A stretch of 48,550 nt of DNA, taken from NCBI GenBank assembly GCA_905236645.1, contig CAJOMZ010000008.1:1-48550 (forward strand). The letters are read 5' to 3'. This DNA is from an uncultured Bacteroidales bacterium. GTDB taxonomy: Bacteria > Bacteroidota > Bacteroidia > Bacteroidales > P3. The position numbers and the translations under genes were made by a program. This document shows, piece by piece, positions 1 to 7,451 of the stretch. A model generated the notes under the pieces. It saw only the letters and a program-made list of their open reading frames with translations. It had not been told where the DNA came from and did no database searches. The stretch's first letter is position 1, and each line of letters opens with the position of its first letter.

Positions 1-2
1 AC

Positions 3-848
3 TCGCCGATATTCTGGCAGTTGCGCCTGCCGCGAGTGCTGATGAGCGCCCTTGTCGGCGCAGTGCTCTCGGTGTGCGGTGCCGCATACCAAAGCATCTT
101 CCGCAACCCATTGACCGACCCGTATGTGCTTGGCGTGTCGTCGGGGGCCTCGCTGGGGGCCTCGGTGGCCATACTGCTGGGCCTGGAGACATGGCTATGG
201 GGTGTGGGTGGGATGGCCTTGGCGGCGGCGCTGCTCACGGTGGTGCTGATATACCGCATAGCATCCATAGGCAACAGGATGCACACCACCACACTGCTGC
301 TCACCGGGGTATGCCTGACGCTGCTTATCTCGGCCCTCATCTCGTTCCTTATGGTGCTCAACCAAGAGAAGATGGACAGCATCATCTTCTGGACAATGGG
401 CAGCTTCGGCTCCAGCACCTGGGCCGACGTGGCTGCTATGGCACCCGTGGCAGCTGTCGGCATCGGCGTGGTGCTGTGGCACTCGCGCGACCTCAACCTG
501 CTTCTAGCGGGCAGCGAGGAGGCACAAAGCATGGGCATCGACGTCGAGAGGGTCAAACGTGTGCTGCTGCTGTTCACCACCTTGATGGTGGCTTTTGCCG
601 TCAGCAGCTGCGGAGTGATAGGCTTTGTGGGTCTTATAGTGCCGCATGCCGTACGCCTTGTTGCCGGCCCCGACAACCGCCGCGTAGTCCCCTACTCCAT
701 GCTGTGCGGCGCCATATTCGTGCTGCTGTGCGACACCATGGCACGCACCGTGCTGCGACCCAGCGAGTTGCCCGTAGGCAGCATCACCTCGCTGGTCGGC
801 GCACCAATGTTCATCTACCTGTTGTACAAGAACAAGAAAACATATTGA
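3..848 (+). CDS. FecCD-family ABC transporter permease (5' partial)
   Basis: Membrane permease of an importer for iron-siderophore, haem or cobalamin. The frame is open to the left edge (it reads S-P-I-F-W-Q before R-L-P-R), so the true N-terminus lies outside the window; the TTG at 21 is only an internal codon. The family signature RLPRVL is followed by RNPLTDPYVLGVSSGAS, which is diagnostic of BtuC/FhuB/HemU-type permeases, and several long hydrophobic segments follow. The C-terminal G-F-V-G-L-I-V-P-H segment is the conserved loop that contacts the ATPase. The last 4 bases overlap the ATPase start, so the two are translationally coupled. Substrate cannot be told because the binding protein gene is not in view. 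Confidence 0.93.
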   Translation, partial: SPIFWQLRLPRVLMSALVGAVLSVCGAAYQSIFRNPLTDPYVLGVSSGASLGASVAILLGLETWLWGVGGMALAAALLTVVLIYRIASIGNRMHTTTLLLTGVCLTLLISALISFLMVLNQEKMDSIIFWTMGSFGSSTWADVAAMAPVAAVGIGVVLWHSRDLNLLLAGSEEAQSMGIDVERVKRVLLLFTTLMVAFAVSSCGVIGFVGLIVPHAVRLVAGPDNRRVVPYSMLCGAIFVLLCDTMARTVLRPSELPVGSITSLVGAPMFIYLLYKNKKTY

Positions 849-1588
849 TAAAACTTGATCATATAGGGATTAACTACGGGGAACGCCGTATACTTGCCGA
901 CATCAATGCCGACATCAAGGACAACTGCATCACCGCCGTCATGGGTCCCAACGGATGCGGCAAAACGACATTGCTGCGCTGCATCGGTGGCCTGCTGACG
1001 CCAAACGAAGGCTTCGCCGCCATCGACGGCCGTCATGTCGGCGACTACACTCCGCGCGAGCTGGCGCAACGCCTGGCATTCGTGCGCCAGGATGCACAGA
1101 CCGACTTCGACTTCACCGCGTTCGAGATCGTCCTCATGGGACGTAACCCCTACCAACGACGTCTGCAGAACGAGTCGCAGGCCGATTGGGACATCGTCGA
1201 AGAGTGTATGCGGCAAACCGGCACTTGGCACCTGCGGTTCTCTGTCCCCTCGCAAATGAGCGGCGGCGAGCTACAACGTGTGATGATTGCGCGCGCATTG
1301 GCGCAACAGACACCGATACTGTTGATGGACGAACCGGTGTCGAACCTCGACATAGCACATCAACTCGAGGTGATGCGACTGCTGCACACCGCCACCGACA
1401 AGACAATCCTGATTGTCATCCACGACCTCAACCTGGCCCTACAGTTCTGCGACCGCCTGTTGCTGCTGCACGATGGGCATGCCGTCTACCACGGACCCAT
1501 CGCCGAAGGGCTGACGCCGGAGAACATAAAAAAAGTCTATGGTGTGTCCGCACGCCTAACCGAAGGACGCATACTGTTCAACTACTGA
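845..1588 (+). CDS. ABC transporter ATP-binding protein (FecE/BtuD-like)
   Basis: ATPase subunit that powers the permease encoded just upstream. About 247 residues, the usual size of FecE/HmuV/BtuD proteins. Visible motifs in order are Walker A GPNGCGKTT (about residues 34-42), Q-loop in FVRQDAQ, signature MSGGELQRV (a variant of LSGGQ), Walker B ILLMDEP and the switch histidine in VIHDLNLA. The TTG at 845 is chosen as start because it overlaps the permease stop (TTGA) and gives the normal N-terminus I-K-L-D-H-I; the open frame runs further upstream but only through the permease gene. No Shine-Dalgarno is visible. The operon ends here with a hairpin at 1628-1652. Confidence 0.92.
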   Translation: MIKLDHIGINYGERRILADINADIKDNCITAVMGPNGCGKTTLLRCIGGLLTPNEGFAAIDGRHVGDYTPRELAQRLAFVRQDAQTDFDFTAFEIVLMGRNPYQRRLQNESQADWDIVEECMRQTGTWHLRFSVPSQMSGGELQRVMIARALAQQTPILLMDEPVSNLDIAHQLEVMRLLHTATDKTILIVIHDLNLALQFCDRLLLLHDGHAVYHGPIAEGLTPENIKKVYGVSARLTEGRILFNY

Positions 1589-1627
1589 CCGGCCGGCCTC
1601 GGCCACAGGCACCGACAGACAAAGAAA

Positions 1628-1652
1628 AAGCCCCGCTTTCCAGCGGGGCTTT
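1628..1652. terminator. Bidirectional intrinsic terminator
   Basis: Perfect 9-bp stem AGCCCCGCT / AGCGGGGCT (1629-1637 with 1642-1650) with a TTCC loop, A-rich on the left and T-rich on the right. It sits between convergent genes (ABC ATPase and the OmpA-like gene) and can serve both. Confidence 0.85.
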
Positions 1653-1686
1653 ACTATTTTCGATAAGCCTAATTACCTATAAAGAT

Positions 1687-2964
1687 TTAGTCAATCACGC
1701 GATAGAAGCTGACACGACGGTTGAGGGCATACTGGATGTCGCCGAAGGCAACACTCTTACCCTTGTAGTCGGTGCTGATACGATCCTCGGCGATGCCGTA
1801 GGTCTTGGTGAGGATGCGCTTGACCTCGTTGGCACGACGCTCCGAGAGCTTCATGTTGTACTGGTCGCTGCCGGTGTAGTCGGCGAAGCCAACAACCATA
1901 ATCTTAACATCGGGGTTGTCTTTCAGCACGCGGGCAACAGCCTTGACCTTGTCCATCTCGCTGTCGGAGACCTTCCACTCGTTCACGTCGTACTGCACCG
2001 AGAAGGGCATGGCGTAGAAGTTGAGCTGGTCGGCCTTAATCTGGTCGATGGTGGCCTGGAGCTGTTTGGCAGCCTCGCTGTCAACGCCGTTGTTGCCATT
2101 GCCCTGATTGGCGCGGGCCTCGGCGAGCTGGTCTTCGAGTTCGGCGATGCGGTTCTCAAGTTTCTTCTCGTTGTTGCGCGAAGCGGCGACCTGGTTCTCG
2201 AGGTTGTTGACCTGGGTGTTGAGGGCGCCGAAGTTCTCCTGGCTCAACATAGCCTTCTGGGCGGCGACGGCCTGGTCGGCAGCGGTGACGCCGAAGCAGT
2301 AGGATGCACCGAAGCGGACGATGCTGTTCACATCGTGCCAGGTGTAGAAGTCTTCACTAAAGATGTTGACAATGTCGGTAGCGTCGAAGCTGTACTCGCA
2401 GAAGAGGTTCCAGCTGTCGCCAAGACGATAGCTGATACCCTGACCGAGGGTCAGCATGACCATGCCACGACCGACATCCCTGCGCTGGGTGTTGGCGCGG
2501 TGGGCAGTGGCGCTGTCAGCGTTCGAGATGAAACCCCATTTGTCGTTGAATTTGACACCGGGGCCACCGAACAGGTAGATGCTGAAGCGGCGATCCGGGT
2601 CGTAGCCGAGGATGGCGTTGTTCAGCGAAACCATAAGGTCGAGGGTGAAGGTCCAGTGGTTCTCACGACGATATCTGTCACCTTCGACGAGGTCGGGCTG
2701 TGTGGAGAACAGGGTGGGCATGCCGAGACGGAAGCGATAGTCGAACACATGGTTCAGCTTCTGCTGGGCGAAAATGTCCATACCCCACGAAGTGGCGTTG
2801 TTGGTGATCATAAGCTCGTGGTTGTAGTCAACGCTGACGCCGAGCGACCAGTTGCTCCAGAAACCGTAACGGGGATACTCCGGCTTGCCGGTGTTCTGGG
2901 CGAAAACGCTTGTCGATGCCACAATGAGCGACACCATCAAAGCAAACTTGAAAATCTTTTTCAT
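1687..2964 (-). CDS. OmpA-family outer-membrane protein
   Basis: 425 residues. A signal peptide is clear (basic M-K-K, hydrophobic core, cleavage after V-F-A-Q). The N-terminal half has alternating, aromatic-rich segments typical of an outer-membrane beta-barrel (W-S-N-W-S-L-G-V; SIYLFGGPGVKF). A coiled-coil/heptad stretch of about 60 residues follows (N-N-L-E-N-Q-V, ENRIAELEDQLAEA). The C-terminal OmpA/MotB peptidoglycan-binding domain is recognised by VMVVGFADYTGS, LSERRANEV and the final A-L-N-R-R-V. It likely links the outer membrane to peptidoglycan and is probably abundant. It is monocistronic, with its own promoter at 3045-3075 and the shared terminator at 1628-1652. Confidence 0.93.
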   Translation of the reverse strand: MKKIFKFALMVSLIVASTSVFAQNTGKPEYPRYGFWSNWSLGVSVDYNHELMITNNATSWGMDIFAQQKLNHVFDYRFRLGMPTLFSTQPDLVEGDRYRRENHWTFTLDLMVSLNNAILGYDPDRRFSIYLFGGPGVKFNDKWGFISNADSATAHRANTQRRDVGRGMVMLTLGQGISYRLGDSWNLFCEYSFDATDIVNIFSEDFYTWHDVNSIVRFGASYCFGVTAADQAVAAQKAMLSQENFGALNTQVNNLENQVAASRNNEKKLENRIAELEDQLAEARANQGNGNNGVDSEAAKQLQATIDQIKADQLNFYAMPFSVQYDVNEWKVSDSEMDKVKAVARVLKDNPDVKIMVVGFADYTGSDQYNMKLSERRANEVKRILTKTYGIAEDRISTDYKGKSVAFGDIQYALNRRVSFYRVID

Positions 2965-3044
2965 TGTTTCGTTAGTTTTTTATTGTTATAATTTTTCTAT
3001 TTTTCTCCACATGAGGGCATAATTTGCCACTCACAAATTTTGTG

Positions 3045-3075
3045 CAAAAATACACACTTTTTTCGATACCACAAT
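3045..3075 (-). promoter_or_regulatory. Bacteroidota-type promoter for the OmpA-like gene
   Basis: On the minus strand the -7 element TATTTTTG (3045-3052) follows a TTG-containing -33 element (ATTG, 3072-3075) with a 19-bp spacer, matching TTTG-N19-TAnnTTTG. It leaves an 80-base AT-rich leader before the ATG at 2964. Confidence 0.7.
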
Positions 3076-3198
3076 GATTTTTTTTAACATTTTTTCCTAA
3101 AGTGAAGAAAATATTACAGTTACAACACAATATTTTTCTTTGTGCGCCGTTTGTATAGGCGAAATATTTAAGATAAACAACCACAAAAATTTGAAAAA

Positions 3199-4524
3199 AT
3201 GCAGAACATAAATGTTAAAATCGACAATGCGCTGAACAAAATCGGACAAGAGGCTGTTAAAGAAATGCTTCCCGAGGTATTGGCGGCCAAGGCTCATCTG
3301 GTGAACGGCGATGCGGCCGGCAACGACTTCCTGGGATGGGTCGACCTGCCGGAGAACATCGACCAAACGATGCTGCGCTCGCTCAAGGCCGATGTGGCCC
3401 GCCTGACAGCCAAAAGCAAGGTCATGGTGGTGATCGGTATCGGCGGCTCGTATCTTGGGGCAAGAATGGTGATAGAAGCACTGCAGTCGGAGTTTGCCGC
3501 TATGGACAACAGCGACAAGCCCTACATCGTTTATGCCGGCCATACCCTCAGCGAGGACTACTACGCCCAGCTGTTGAAAGTGTTGGATCGTGTGGATTAC
3601 AGTGTCACCGTCATCTCGAAAAGCGGCACCACGACCGAGCCGGCCGTGGCATTCCGCATAGTCAAGGCGCATCTGGTGGAGAAATATGGCAGCGACGAGG
3701 CGACAAAACGTATAGTGGCCATAACCGACGCGCGACGCGGTGCCCTGCACGACATCGCCGTGCAGGAAGGATACCCGATGTATGTCATCCCCGACAACGT
3801 CGGTGGCCGCTTCTCGGTCCTCACGCCCGTGGGCCTGCTGCCCATCGCAATGGCCGGCTACGACATTGACGCCCTGCTGCAAGGGGCCCGCGATATGCGA
3901 AAACTCTGCATCGAAAGCGACGATGTCGCCGAAAATCCTGCGCTCCTTTACGCCGCCCTGCGCAACATCCTCTACCGCAAGGGCCGCAAGGTCGAGATGC
4001 TTGTCAACTTCCTGCCCAACCTCAAGTATATAAGCGAGTGGTGGAAACAGCTCTATGGCGAAAGCGAAGGCAAGGACCGCAAAGGCATCCTGCCCCACAG
4101 CCTCAGCTTCACCACCGACCTCCATTCGATGGGCCAGTATGTGCAGGACGGCGAGCGCCTGATGTTCGAGACCTTCATCAGCGTCGACCAACCCGCAACC
4201 TCCGTCGCCATCCCTGCCGACGAGCAGAACCTCGACGGCATCAACTACCTGCTTGGCAAGTCGCTCAACGAAATCAACCACAACGCCGAGCTTGGCACAA
4301 TGATAGCCCATCGAGGCGGCGGCGTGCCGGTGCTGAAAATCGCGGTGCCCAAGGTCGACGAGTACACACTTGGCCAGCTCATCTATTTCTTCGAGTTCGC
4401 CTGCGGCGTCAGCGGCTACACGCTTGGCGTCAACCCCTTCGACCAGCCTGGCGTCGAAGCCTACAAAAAGAATATGTTTATCCTCCTCGGCAAGCCCGGC
4501 TACGAAGGCCAACAGTTAGTCTGA
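3199..4524 (+). CDS. pgi: Glucose-6-phosphate isomerase
   Basis: Interconverts glucose-6-phosphate and fructose-6-phosphate in the cytoplasm (glycolysis/gluconeogenesis). 441 residues, the short bacterial PGI form. Seen in order: the G-I-G-G-S-Y-L-G-A phosphate-binding segment, V-I-S-K-S-G-T-T-T-E, the PGI signature D-N-V-G-G-R-F-S-V-L-T, HSLSFTTDLHSMGQY, and the C-terminal VNPFDQPGVEAYKK carrying the conserved lysine. The ATG follows an A-rich leader without a Shine-Dalgarno sequence. No clean -33/-7 pair was found in the 120 bases upstream. It ends just before a terminator shared with ssb. Confidence 0.97.
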   Translation: MQNINVKIDNALNKIGQEAVKEMLPEVLAAKAHLVNGDAAGNDFLGWVDLPENIDQTMLRSLKADVARLTAKSKVMVVIGIGGSYLGARMVIEALQSEFAAMDNSDKPYIVYAGHTLSEDYYAQLLKVLDRVDYSVTVISKSGTTTEPAVAFRIVKAHLVEKYGSDEATKRIVAITDARRGALHDIAVQEGYPMYVIPDNVGGRFSVLTPVGLLPIAMAGYDIDALLQGARDMRKLCIESDDVAENPALLYAALRNILYRKGRKVEMLVNFLPNLKYISEWWKQLYGESEGKDRKGILPHSLSFTTDLHSMGQYVQDGERLMFETFISVDQPATSVAIPADEQNLDGINYLLGKSLNEINHNAELGTMIAHRGGGVPVLKIAVPKVDEYTLGQLIYFFEFACGVSGYTLGVNPFDQPGVEAYKKNMFILLGKPGYEGQQLV

Positions 4525-4541
4525 CAGGCAGATATATAGCG

Positions 4542-4574
4542 AAAAAAGCTGTCCAACGGACAGCTTTTTTTTTT
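4542..4574. terminator. Bidirectional terminator between pgi and ssb
   Basis: Stem GCTGTCC-AAC-GGACAGC (4548-4564) flanked by six A on the left and ten T on the right, so it reads as a rho-independent terminator for both convergent genes. The T tract overlaps the ssb stop codon region. Confidence 0.88.
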
Positions 4575-5023
4575 CAGAACGGCAGACCGTCAATCGGCTC
4601 CGTGTCGGCGTTGAGGATGTTGGCGTATGGGTCTGTTGCCGGCTGCTGCTCGTCGTTGCGTGCGCGGTTGCCCAGCACGGTGAAGTTCTCGGCCACAACC
4701 TCAGTGGCATAGTGCTTGTTGCCGTCGCGGTCCTCCCAGCTGCGGTTCTGCAGTTTGCCTTCAATGTAAACCTGCGTCCCTTTGCGGAGCAGCTTCTCGG
4801 CTATGTCGGCCAGGCCACGCCAGCAAACCACTGTGTGCCAGTCGGTCTGCTCTATGCGTTCGCCGTCTTTGTTCTTGCGGTATTCTGTTGTTGCCAGAGG
4901 GAAAGTGGCCTTGCGCACCACAGGCGACATACTGTCTTCGCGGGCGCCATCTTTCGGGAAAGTGATTATCTCGGGGTTCTTGCCCAGATTTCCAATAAGT
5001 ATTACTTTGTTTACTCCTACCAT
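4574..5023 (-). CDS. ssb: Single-stranded DNA-binding protein
   Basis: Binds and protects ssDNA in replication and repair. 149 residues from the ATG giving M-V-G-V-N-K-V-I-L-I-G-N-L-G; an upstream in-frame extension exists but begins before the promoter -7 box and is not supported. OB-fold landmarks are KVILIGNLGKNPE, TFPLATTEY, the H-T-V-V-C-W-R-G-L strand, KGTQVYIEGKL and N-R-S-W-E-D. Between the first two strands there is a longer acidic/basic loop (P-K-D-G-A-R-E-D-S) than in textbook SSBs. The acidic tail ends E-P-I-D-G-L-P-F, keeping the terminal Pro-Phe that partner proteins bind. Confidence 0.95.
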   Translation of the reverse strand: MVGVNKVILIGNLGKNPEIITFPKDGAREDSMSPVVRKATFPLATTEYRKNKDGERIEQTDWHTVVCWRGLADIAEKLLRKGTQVYIEGKLQNRSWEDRDGNKHYATEVVAENFTVLGNRARNDEQQPATDPYANILNADTEPIDGLPF

Positions 5024-5065
5024 ATTGTTGATGTTATAACCTGAATATATTTCCAAATTGGAGTG

Positions 5066-5073
5066 CAAAGATA
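5066..5073 (-). promoter_or_regulatory. -7 element for ssb
   Basis: TATCTTTG on the minus strand followed by CA, a strong match to the Bacteroidota -7 box TAnnTTTG, 43 bases upstream of the ssb ATG. The -33 position shows no convincing TTTG. Confidence 0.6.
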
Positions 5074-5180
5074 CATAAAATAATCCGAATAACCGCGGCC
5101 GACATAAAGAAATAGTATAAAGCCGTGTCTCACAGGATTTCCCGAACCTGCCTTCGAGTCGCCGCGGCGCTGGCAGGCAC

Positions 5181-5216
5181 AAAAAAAAGGATTCCCTTTT
5201 CAAGAAATCCTCTTTC
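5181..5216 (-). terminator. Terminator of the rpmB-rpsU unit
   Basis: On the minus strand AAAGAGGATTT pairs imperfectly with GGGAATCCTTT around a short loop, followed by a run of eight T. It lies 28 bases after the rpsU stop. Confidence 0.7.
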
Positions 5217-5243
5217 TGCTTTGATGCGTAGCGCTTCGGCCTC

Positions 5244-5441
5244 TTAGTTGTCGAGCTGCTGCTGGCGCAGATGCTGCACATAGATGGCTTTCAGCCTGCG
5301 TTCGCGGTTGATGACAGACGGTTTGGTGAATTTCTGACGCTCGCGGAGCTCTTTCACCACGCCGGTTTTCTCAAATTTTCTCTTCAGTTTCTTCAGAGCA
5401 CGTTCGATGTTGTCACCTTCTTTGATAGGAACTACGATCAT
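5244..5441 (-). CDS. rpsU: Small ribosomal subunit protein bS21
   Basis: 65 residues, highly basic: starts M-I-V-V-P-I-K-E-G-D-N-I-E-R-A-L-K-K-L-K and continues to a basic tail, the standard bS21 pattern. bS21 sits at the 30S platform near the 3' end of 16S rRNA, and in Bacteroidota ribosomes it helps hide the anti-Shine-Dalgarno sequence (established for this phylum). Unlike nearly all neighbours, this gene has a GAGGT motif seven bases before the ATG (see next entry). It follows rpmB by 61 bases on the same strand. In many Bacteroidales rpsU precedes xerC and hpf on the same strand; here it points away from them. Confidence 0.95.
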   Translation of the reverse strand: MIVVPIKEGDNIERALKKLKRKFEKTGVVKELRERQKFTKPSVINRERRLKAIYVQHLRQQQLDN

Positions 5442-5448
5442 TGTAAAT

Positions 5449-5453
5449 ACCTC
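5449..5453 (-). promoter_or_regulatory. Shine-Dalgarno-like site of rpsU
   Basis: On the minus strand the leader reads AAGAAAGAGGT, then seven bases, then ATG. GAGGT is complementary to the 16S anti-Shine-Dalgarno at good spacing. Because bS21 helps occlude that anti-SD in this phylum, an SD here fits autogenous control: scarce bS21 would free the anti-SD and raise rpsU translation. The sequence is seen; the control is inference from family knowledge. Confidence 0.55.
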
Positions 5454-5502
5454 TTTCTTAGTTAAGGGTTAATAAAAATTGTTGTTTATGACAACCAGCC
5501 TG

Positions 5503-5742
5503 TTAGAACTGGAAATGTCCTTCTGCGGCGGCGTCCTTGATAGCGGCGAGGACACCCTTCTTGTTGATGATACGCATACCTTTGGCCGACACCTTCATCG
5601 TTACCCACATATCCTCTTCGGGAATGTAGAACTTCTTGGTCTGCAGGTTCGGAGCGAATTTTCTCTTGGTATGGATACGCGAGTGGGAAACATTGTTTCC
5701 GGTAATCACGTGCTTTCCTGTAATTTCACAAATCTTTGACAT
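5503..5742 (-). CDS. rpmB: Large ribosomal subunit protein bL28
   Basis: 79 residues. Begins [10 protein letters not shown] and contains N-N-V-S-H-S and [10 protein letters not shown], the standard bL28 N-terminal block. It retains only a single Cys early in the chain, so it looks like a zinc-free form. In many Bacteroidota rpmB is followed by rpmG (bL33) and a small DUF4295 gene; here the next gene is rpsU, so the usual cluster is rearranged. ATG is in an AT-rich leader without an SD. Confidence 0.95.
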   Translation of the reverse strand: MSKICEITGKHVITGNNVSHSRIHTKRKFAPNLQTKKFYIPEEDMWVTMKVSAKGMRIINKKGVLAAIKDAAAEGHFQF

Positions 5743-5795
5743 CTTATTTCTGTTTTAAAATTATTCTGTTTAAAAGGTTTGAAGGATTGGAAAGG

Positions 5796-5825
5796 TTTCC
5801 GCTTTCCGCTTTCCGCTTTCCGCTC
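5796..5825 (+). repeat. CCGCTTT tandem repeat (about 4 copies)
   Basis: Four near-perfect 7-bp units (TTTCCGC) in the rpmB leader. The same unit in the opposite orientation (GCGGAAA) makes the long array at 6953-7062, so the recombinase gene is flanked by inverted copies of one simple repeat. Confidence 0.85.
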
Positions 5826-5839
5826 CTTAAATCGGGTTG

Positions 5840-5870
5840 CAAAAGTCGCACTATTTTCCAAACTGACAAA
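5840..5870 (-). promoter_or_regulatory. Promoter for rpmB-rpsU
   Basis: Minus strand: TTTG (5867-5870), a 19-bp spacer, then GACTTTTG (5840-5847), one mismatch from TAnnTTTG. The leader from here to the rpmB ATG is about 95 bases and includes the CCGCTTT repeat. Confidence 0.6.
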
Positions 5871-6000
5871 ATAATTTTCCTCGCCGAACTCGACTTTTAA
5901 ACTTTTTTAACATTTCGTTAAATGCAAATACCATAGAATCAGACGCTTCCCTTTTTGCTTAAAATCCAATTAACATATTTTTTTCAGGCTGTTACGAGTG

Positions 6001-6008
6001 CAAAAATA
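6001..6008 (-). promoter_or_regulatory. Possible second, upstream -7 element
   Basis: Minus-strand TATTTTTG. It is embedded in GTGTATTTTTGCAC, the same context as the OmpA-gene promoter at 3045, but no TTTG lies at -33. It would drive a long leader into rpmB. Confidence 0.35.
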
Positions 6009-6071
6009 CACATTTTTTTCATTTTTCCTGCTCCGAAAATGCGATTTTCACCCTTTTTGCGTTACCCAGAT

Positions 6072-7007
6072 ATGAAAATGGATGCCGCCATAGACGCTTT
6101 TGCGCAGTATATCAGCGCCGAACGCCGCCTCTCGGCCCTCACCGTCGAGAAGTATTCGGGCGTCCTCGCCCATTTCTCAGCCTTCCTTGCCGACGCCTTC
6201 CAGATCGACGACACCGCCGCCGTCACCCACCTCGAGGTGCGCGAATGGCAGATGCAGCTCGCCGCCGAAGGCTACAACCCCAACAGCGTCAAGGCTATGC
6301 TCGCCGCACTGCGCTCCTTCTTCAAGTTCCTGCGCCGCCAGGGATGGACCGACAGCGACATAATGGCCAAAGTCACCTCTCCCAAAACACCTAAGCGGCT
6401 GCCTATCTTCTTCACCGAAGGCGAAGCCCGGCACGTCTACGACCCCGACCTTTTCGCCGACGACTTCGAGGGCCGTCGCGACCAACTGCTGCTGCAGATG
6501 CTCTACGAGACCGGTATGCGACGCGCCGAACTGATAAATCTAAAAGAAAATTCTGTCGACCTCGCCGCTAACACACTGAAAGTCTTGGGTAAACGCGACA
6601 AGGAAAGAATTATTCCACTCGAAAACGAACTTCTGCATACTATAAAATGTTATTTTTCGTTAAAGAGTGAAAAAGGTATCACCTCAGAGTTCTTTTTCGT
6701 ACAAGCCAACGGCAAGCCACTAACCCAATACTACGTCGATAAGATCGTCAAGCATTATATGCGTCCGCTATCCAAGGCCGACAGGGTCAGCCCCCACATC
6801 TTCCGCCACAGCTTCGCCACCCATCTGCTCAACGAAGGCGCCGACATCAACGCCATCAAAGAACTCCTCGGACACACCGACCTCAGCGCCACAGAGATAT
6901 ACACCCACGTGTCGCGACAGCACCTCAAAGATACCTACAAACATACACACCCGAGAGAAAGCGGAAAACGGAAAACTGAAAGCGGAAAGCTGAAAGCGGA
7001 GAGCTGA
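6072..7007 (+). CDS. xerC: XerC/XerD-type tyrosine recombinase
   Basis: Site-specific recombinase likely acting in chromosome dimer resolution. From the ATG at 6072 it is 311 residues (ATG at 6078 is an alternative; the frame is open further upstream but that stretch is AT-rich and unlike Xer proteins). An N-terminal SAM-like DNA-binding domain (about 1-95) precedes the catalytic domain. All catalytic residues are present: R150 (T-G-M-R), K174 (V-L-G-K), H242 and R245 (H-I-F-R), H268 (L-L-G-H) and Y277 (E-I-Y-T-H). The conserved protein ends near H-T-H-P-R; the last 15 or so residues (E-S-G-K-R-K-T-E-S-G...) are translated from the GCGGAAA repeat array and look like a fortuitous tail. It is followed by hpf, a common Bacteroidota neighbour. 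Confidence 0.93.
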   Translation: MKMDAAIDAFAQYISAERRLSALTVEKYSGVLAHFSAFLADAFQIDDTAAVTHLEVREWQMQLAAEGYNPNSVKAMLAALRSFFKFLRRQGWTDSDIMAKVTSPKTPKRLPIFFTEGEARHVYDPDLFADDFEGRRDQLLLQMLYETGMRRAELINLKENSVDLAANTLKVLGKRDKERIIPLENELLHTIKCYFSLKSEKGITSEFFFVQANGKPLTQYYVDKIVKHYMRPLSKADRVSPHIFRHSFATHLLNEGADINAIKELLGHTDLSATEIYTHVSRQHLKDTYKHTHPRESGKRKTESGKLKAES

Positions 7008-7062
7008 GAGCGGAAAGCGGAAAGCGGAAAGCGGAGAGCGGAAAGAACTGAAAACTGAAAAC
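6953..7062 (+). repeat. GCGGAAA simple-repeat array overlapping the xerC 3' end
   Basis: About 110 bases of degenerate GCGGAAA / GAAAACT / GCTGAAA units. The first half is translated as the recombinase C-terminus; the second half forms the leader to hpf. The array is the inverted counterpart of 5796-5825. Confidence 0.85.
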
Positions 7063-7080
7063 CCTTAATACATTTAACAT

Positions 7081-7090
7081 AAAAGGAGGT
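7081..7090 (+). promoter_or_regulatory. Strong Shine-Dalgarno of hpf
   Basis: AAAAGGAGGT, then AATT, then ATG at 7095. This is a near-perfect complement of the 16S 3' end, in a genome segment where almost no other start has one. Confidence 0.8.
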
Positions 7091-7094
7091 AATT

Positions 7095-7388
7095 ATGAAT
7101 GTTACAATCAACTCAGTGAAATTCAAAGCAGACCCGAAGCTTGAAAAATTTGTAGGCGACAAAGTCGCTAAACTGGAACGACTGGTCGACAACGCCACCA
7201 AATGCGAGGTGTTCCTCAAAGTGGACAAACCCGAGAGTGACAACAACAAGATAGCTGAGATCTCGCTGACCCTGCCAGGCCAGACTCTCTTCAACAGCAA
7301 GCAGGCCAACTCGTTCGAGGAAGCTGTGTCCGACTGCGTCGACACAATGAAGGTGCAGATCGACAAGTACAAAGAGCGCTACAAATAA
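7095..7388 (+). CDS. hpf: Ribosome hibernation-promoting factor, short form
   Basis: 97 residues matching the HPF/RaiA (sigma-54 modulation) family: begins M-N-V-T-I-N-S-V-K-F-K, with D-P-K-L-E-K-F-V-G-D-K in helix 1, I-A-E-I-S-L-T-L-P-G on the central sheet and basic K-V-Q-I-D-K-Y-K-E-R-Y-K at the end. It lacks the extra C-terminal dimerisation domain of long HPF. HPF binds the decoding centre of the 30S subunit in stationary phase and shuts down initiation. It is 87 bases after xerC, probably cotranscribed. A strong SD at 7081-7090 suggests it is still translated efficiently, or differentially, when anti-SD access changes. A strong terminator follows. Confidence 0.95.
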   Translation: MNVTINSVKFKADPKLEKFVGDKVAKLERLVDNATKCEVFLKVDKPESDNNKIAEISLTLPGQTLFNSKQANSFEEAVSDCVDTMKVQIDKYKERYK

Positions 7389-7414
7389 ACGCCATTCCGC
7401 TGCTCAAGCAACGC

Positions 7415-7450
7415 CAACGGCGGCTGGGACCCCCCAGCCGCCGTTGTTTT
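7415..7450 (+). terminator. Terminator of xerC-hpf
   Basis: Perfect 14-bp stem (CAACGGCGGCTGGG with its complement, 7415-7428 and 7433-7446) around loop ACCC, followed by four T. Confidence 0.9.
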
Positions 7451-7451
7451 A

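Noticed and set aside
74-844. 500-residue ATPase starting inside the permease gene
   Set aside because: The first 257 residues are out-of-frame permease DNA; ABC homology begins at the TTG overlapping the permease stop.
1186-2991. Long plus-strand frame opposite the OmpA-like gene
   Set aside because: It is the complement of a gene with signal peptide, promoter and OmpA domain; the product has no family features.
3097-4512. Long minus-strand frame opposite pgi
   Set aside because: Shadow of pgi; no signature motifs, and the terminator layout fits pgi.
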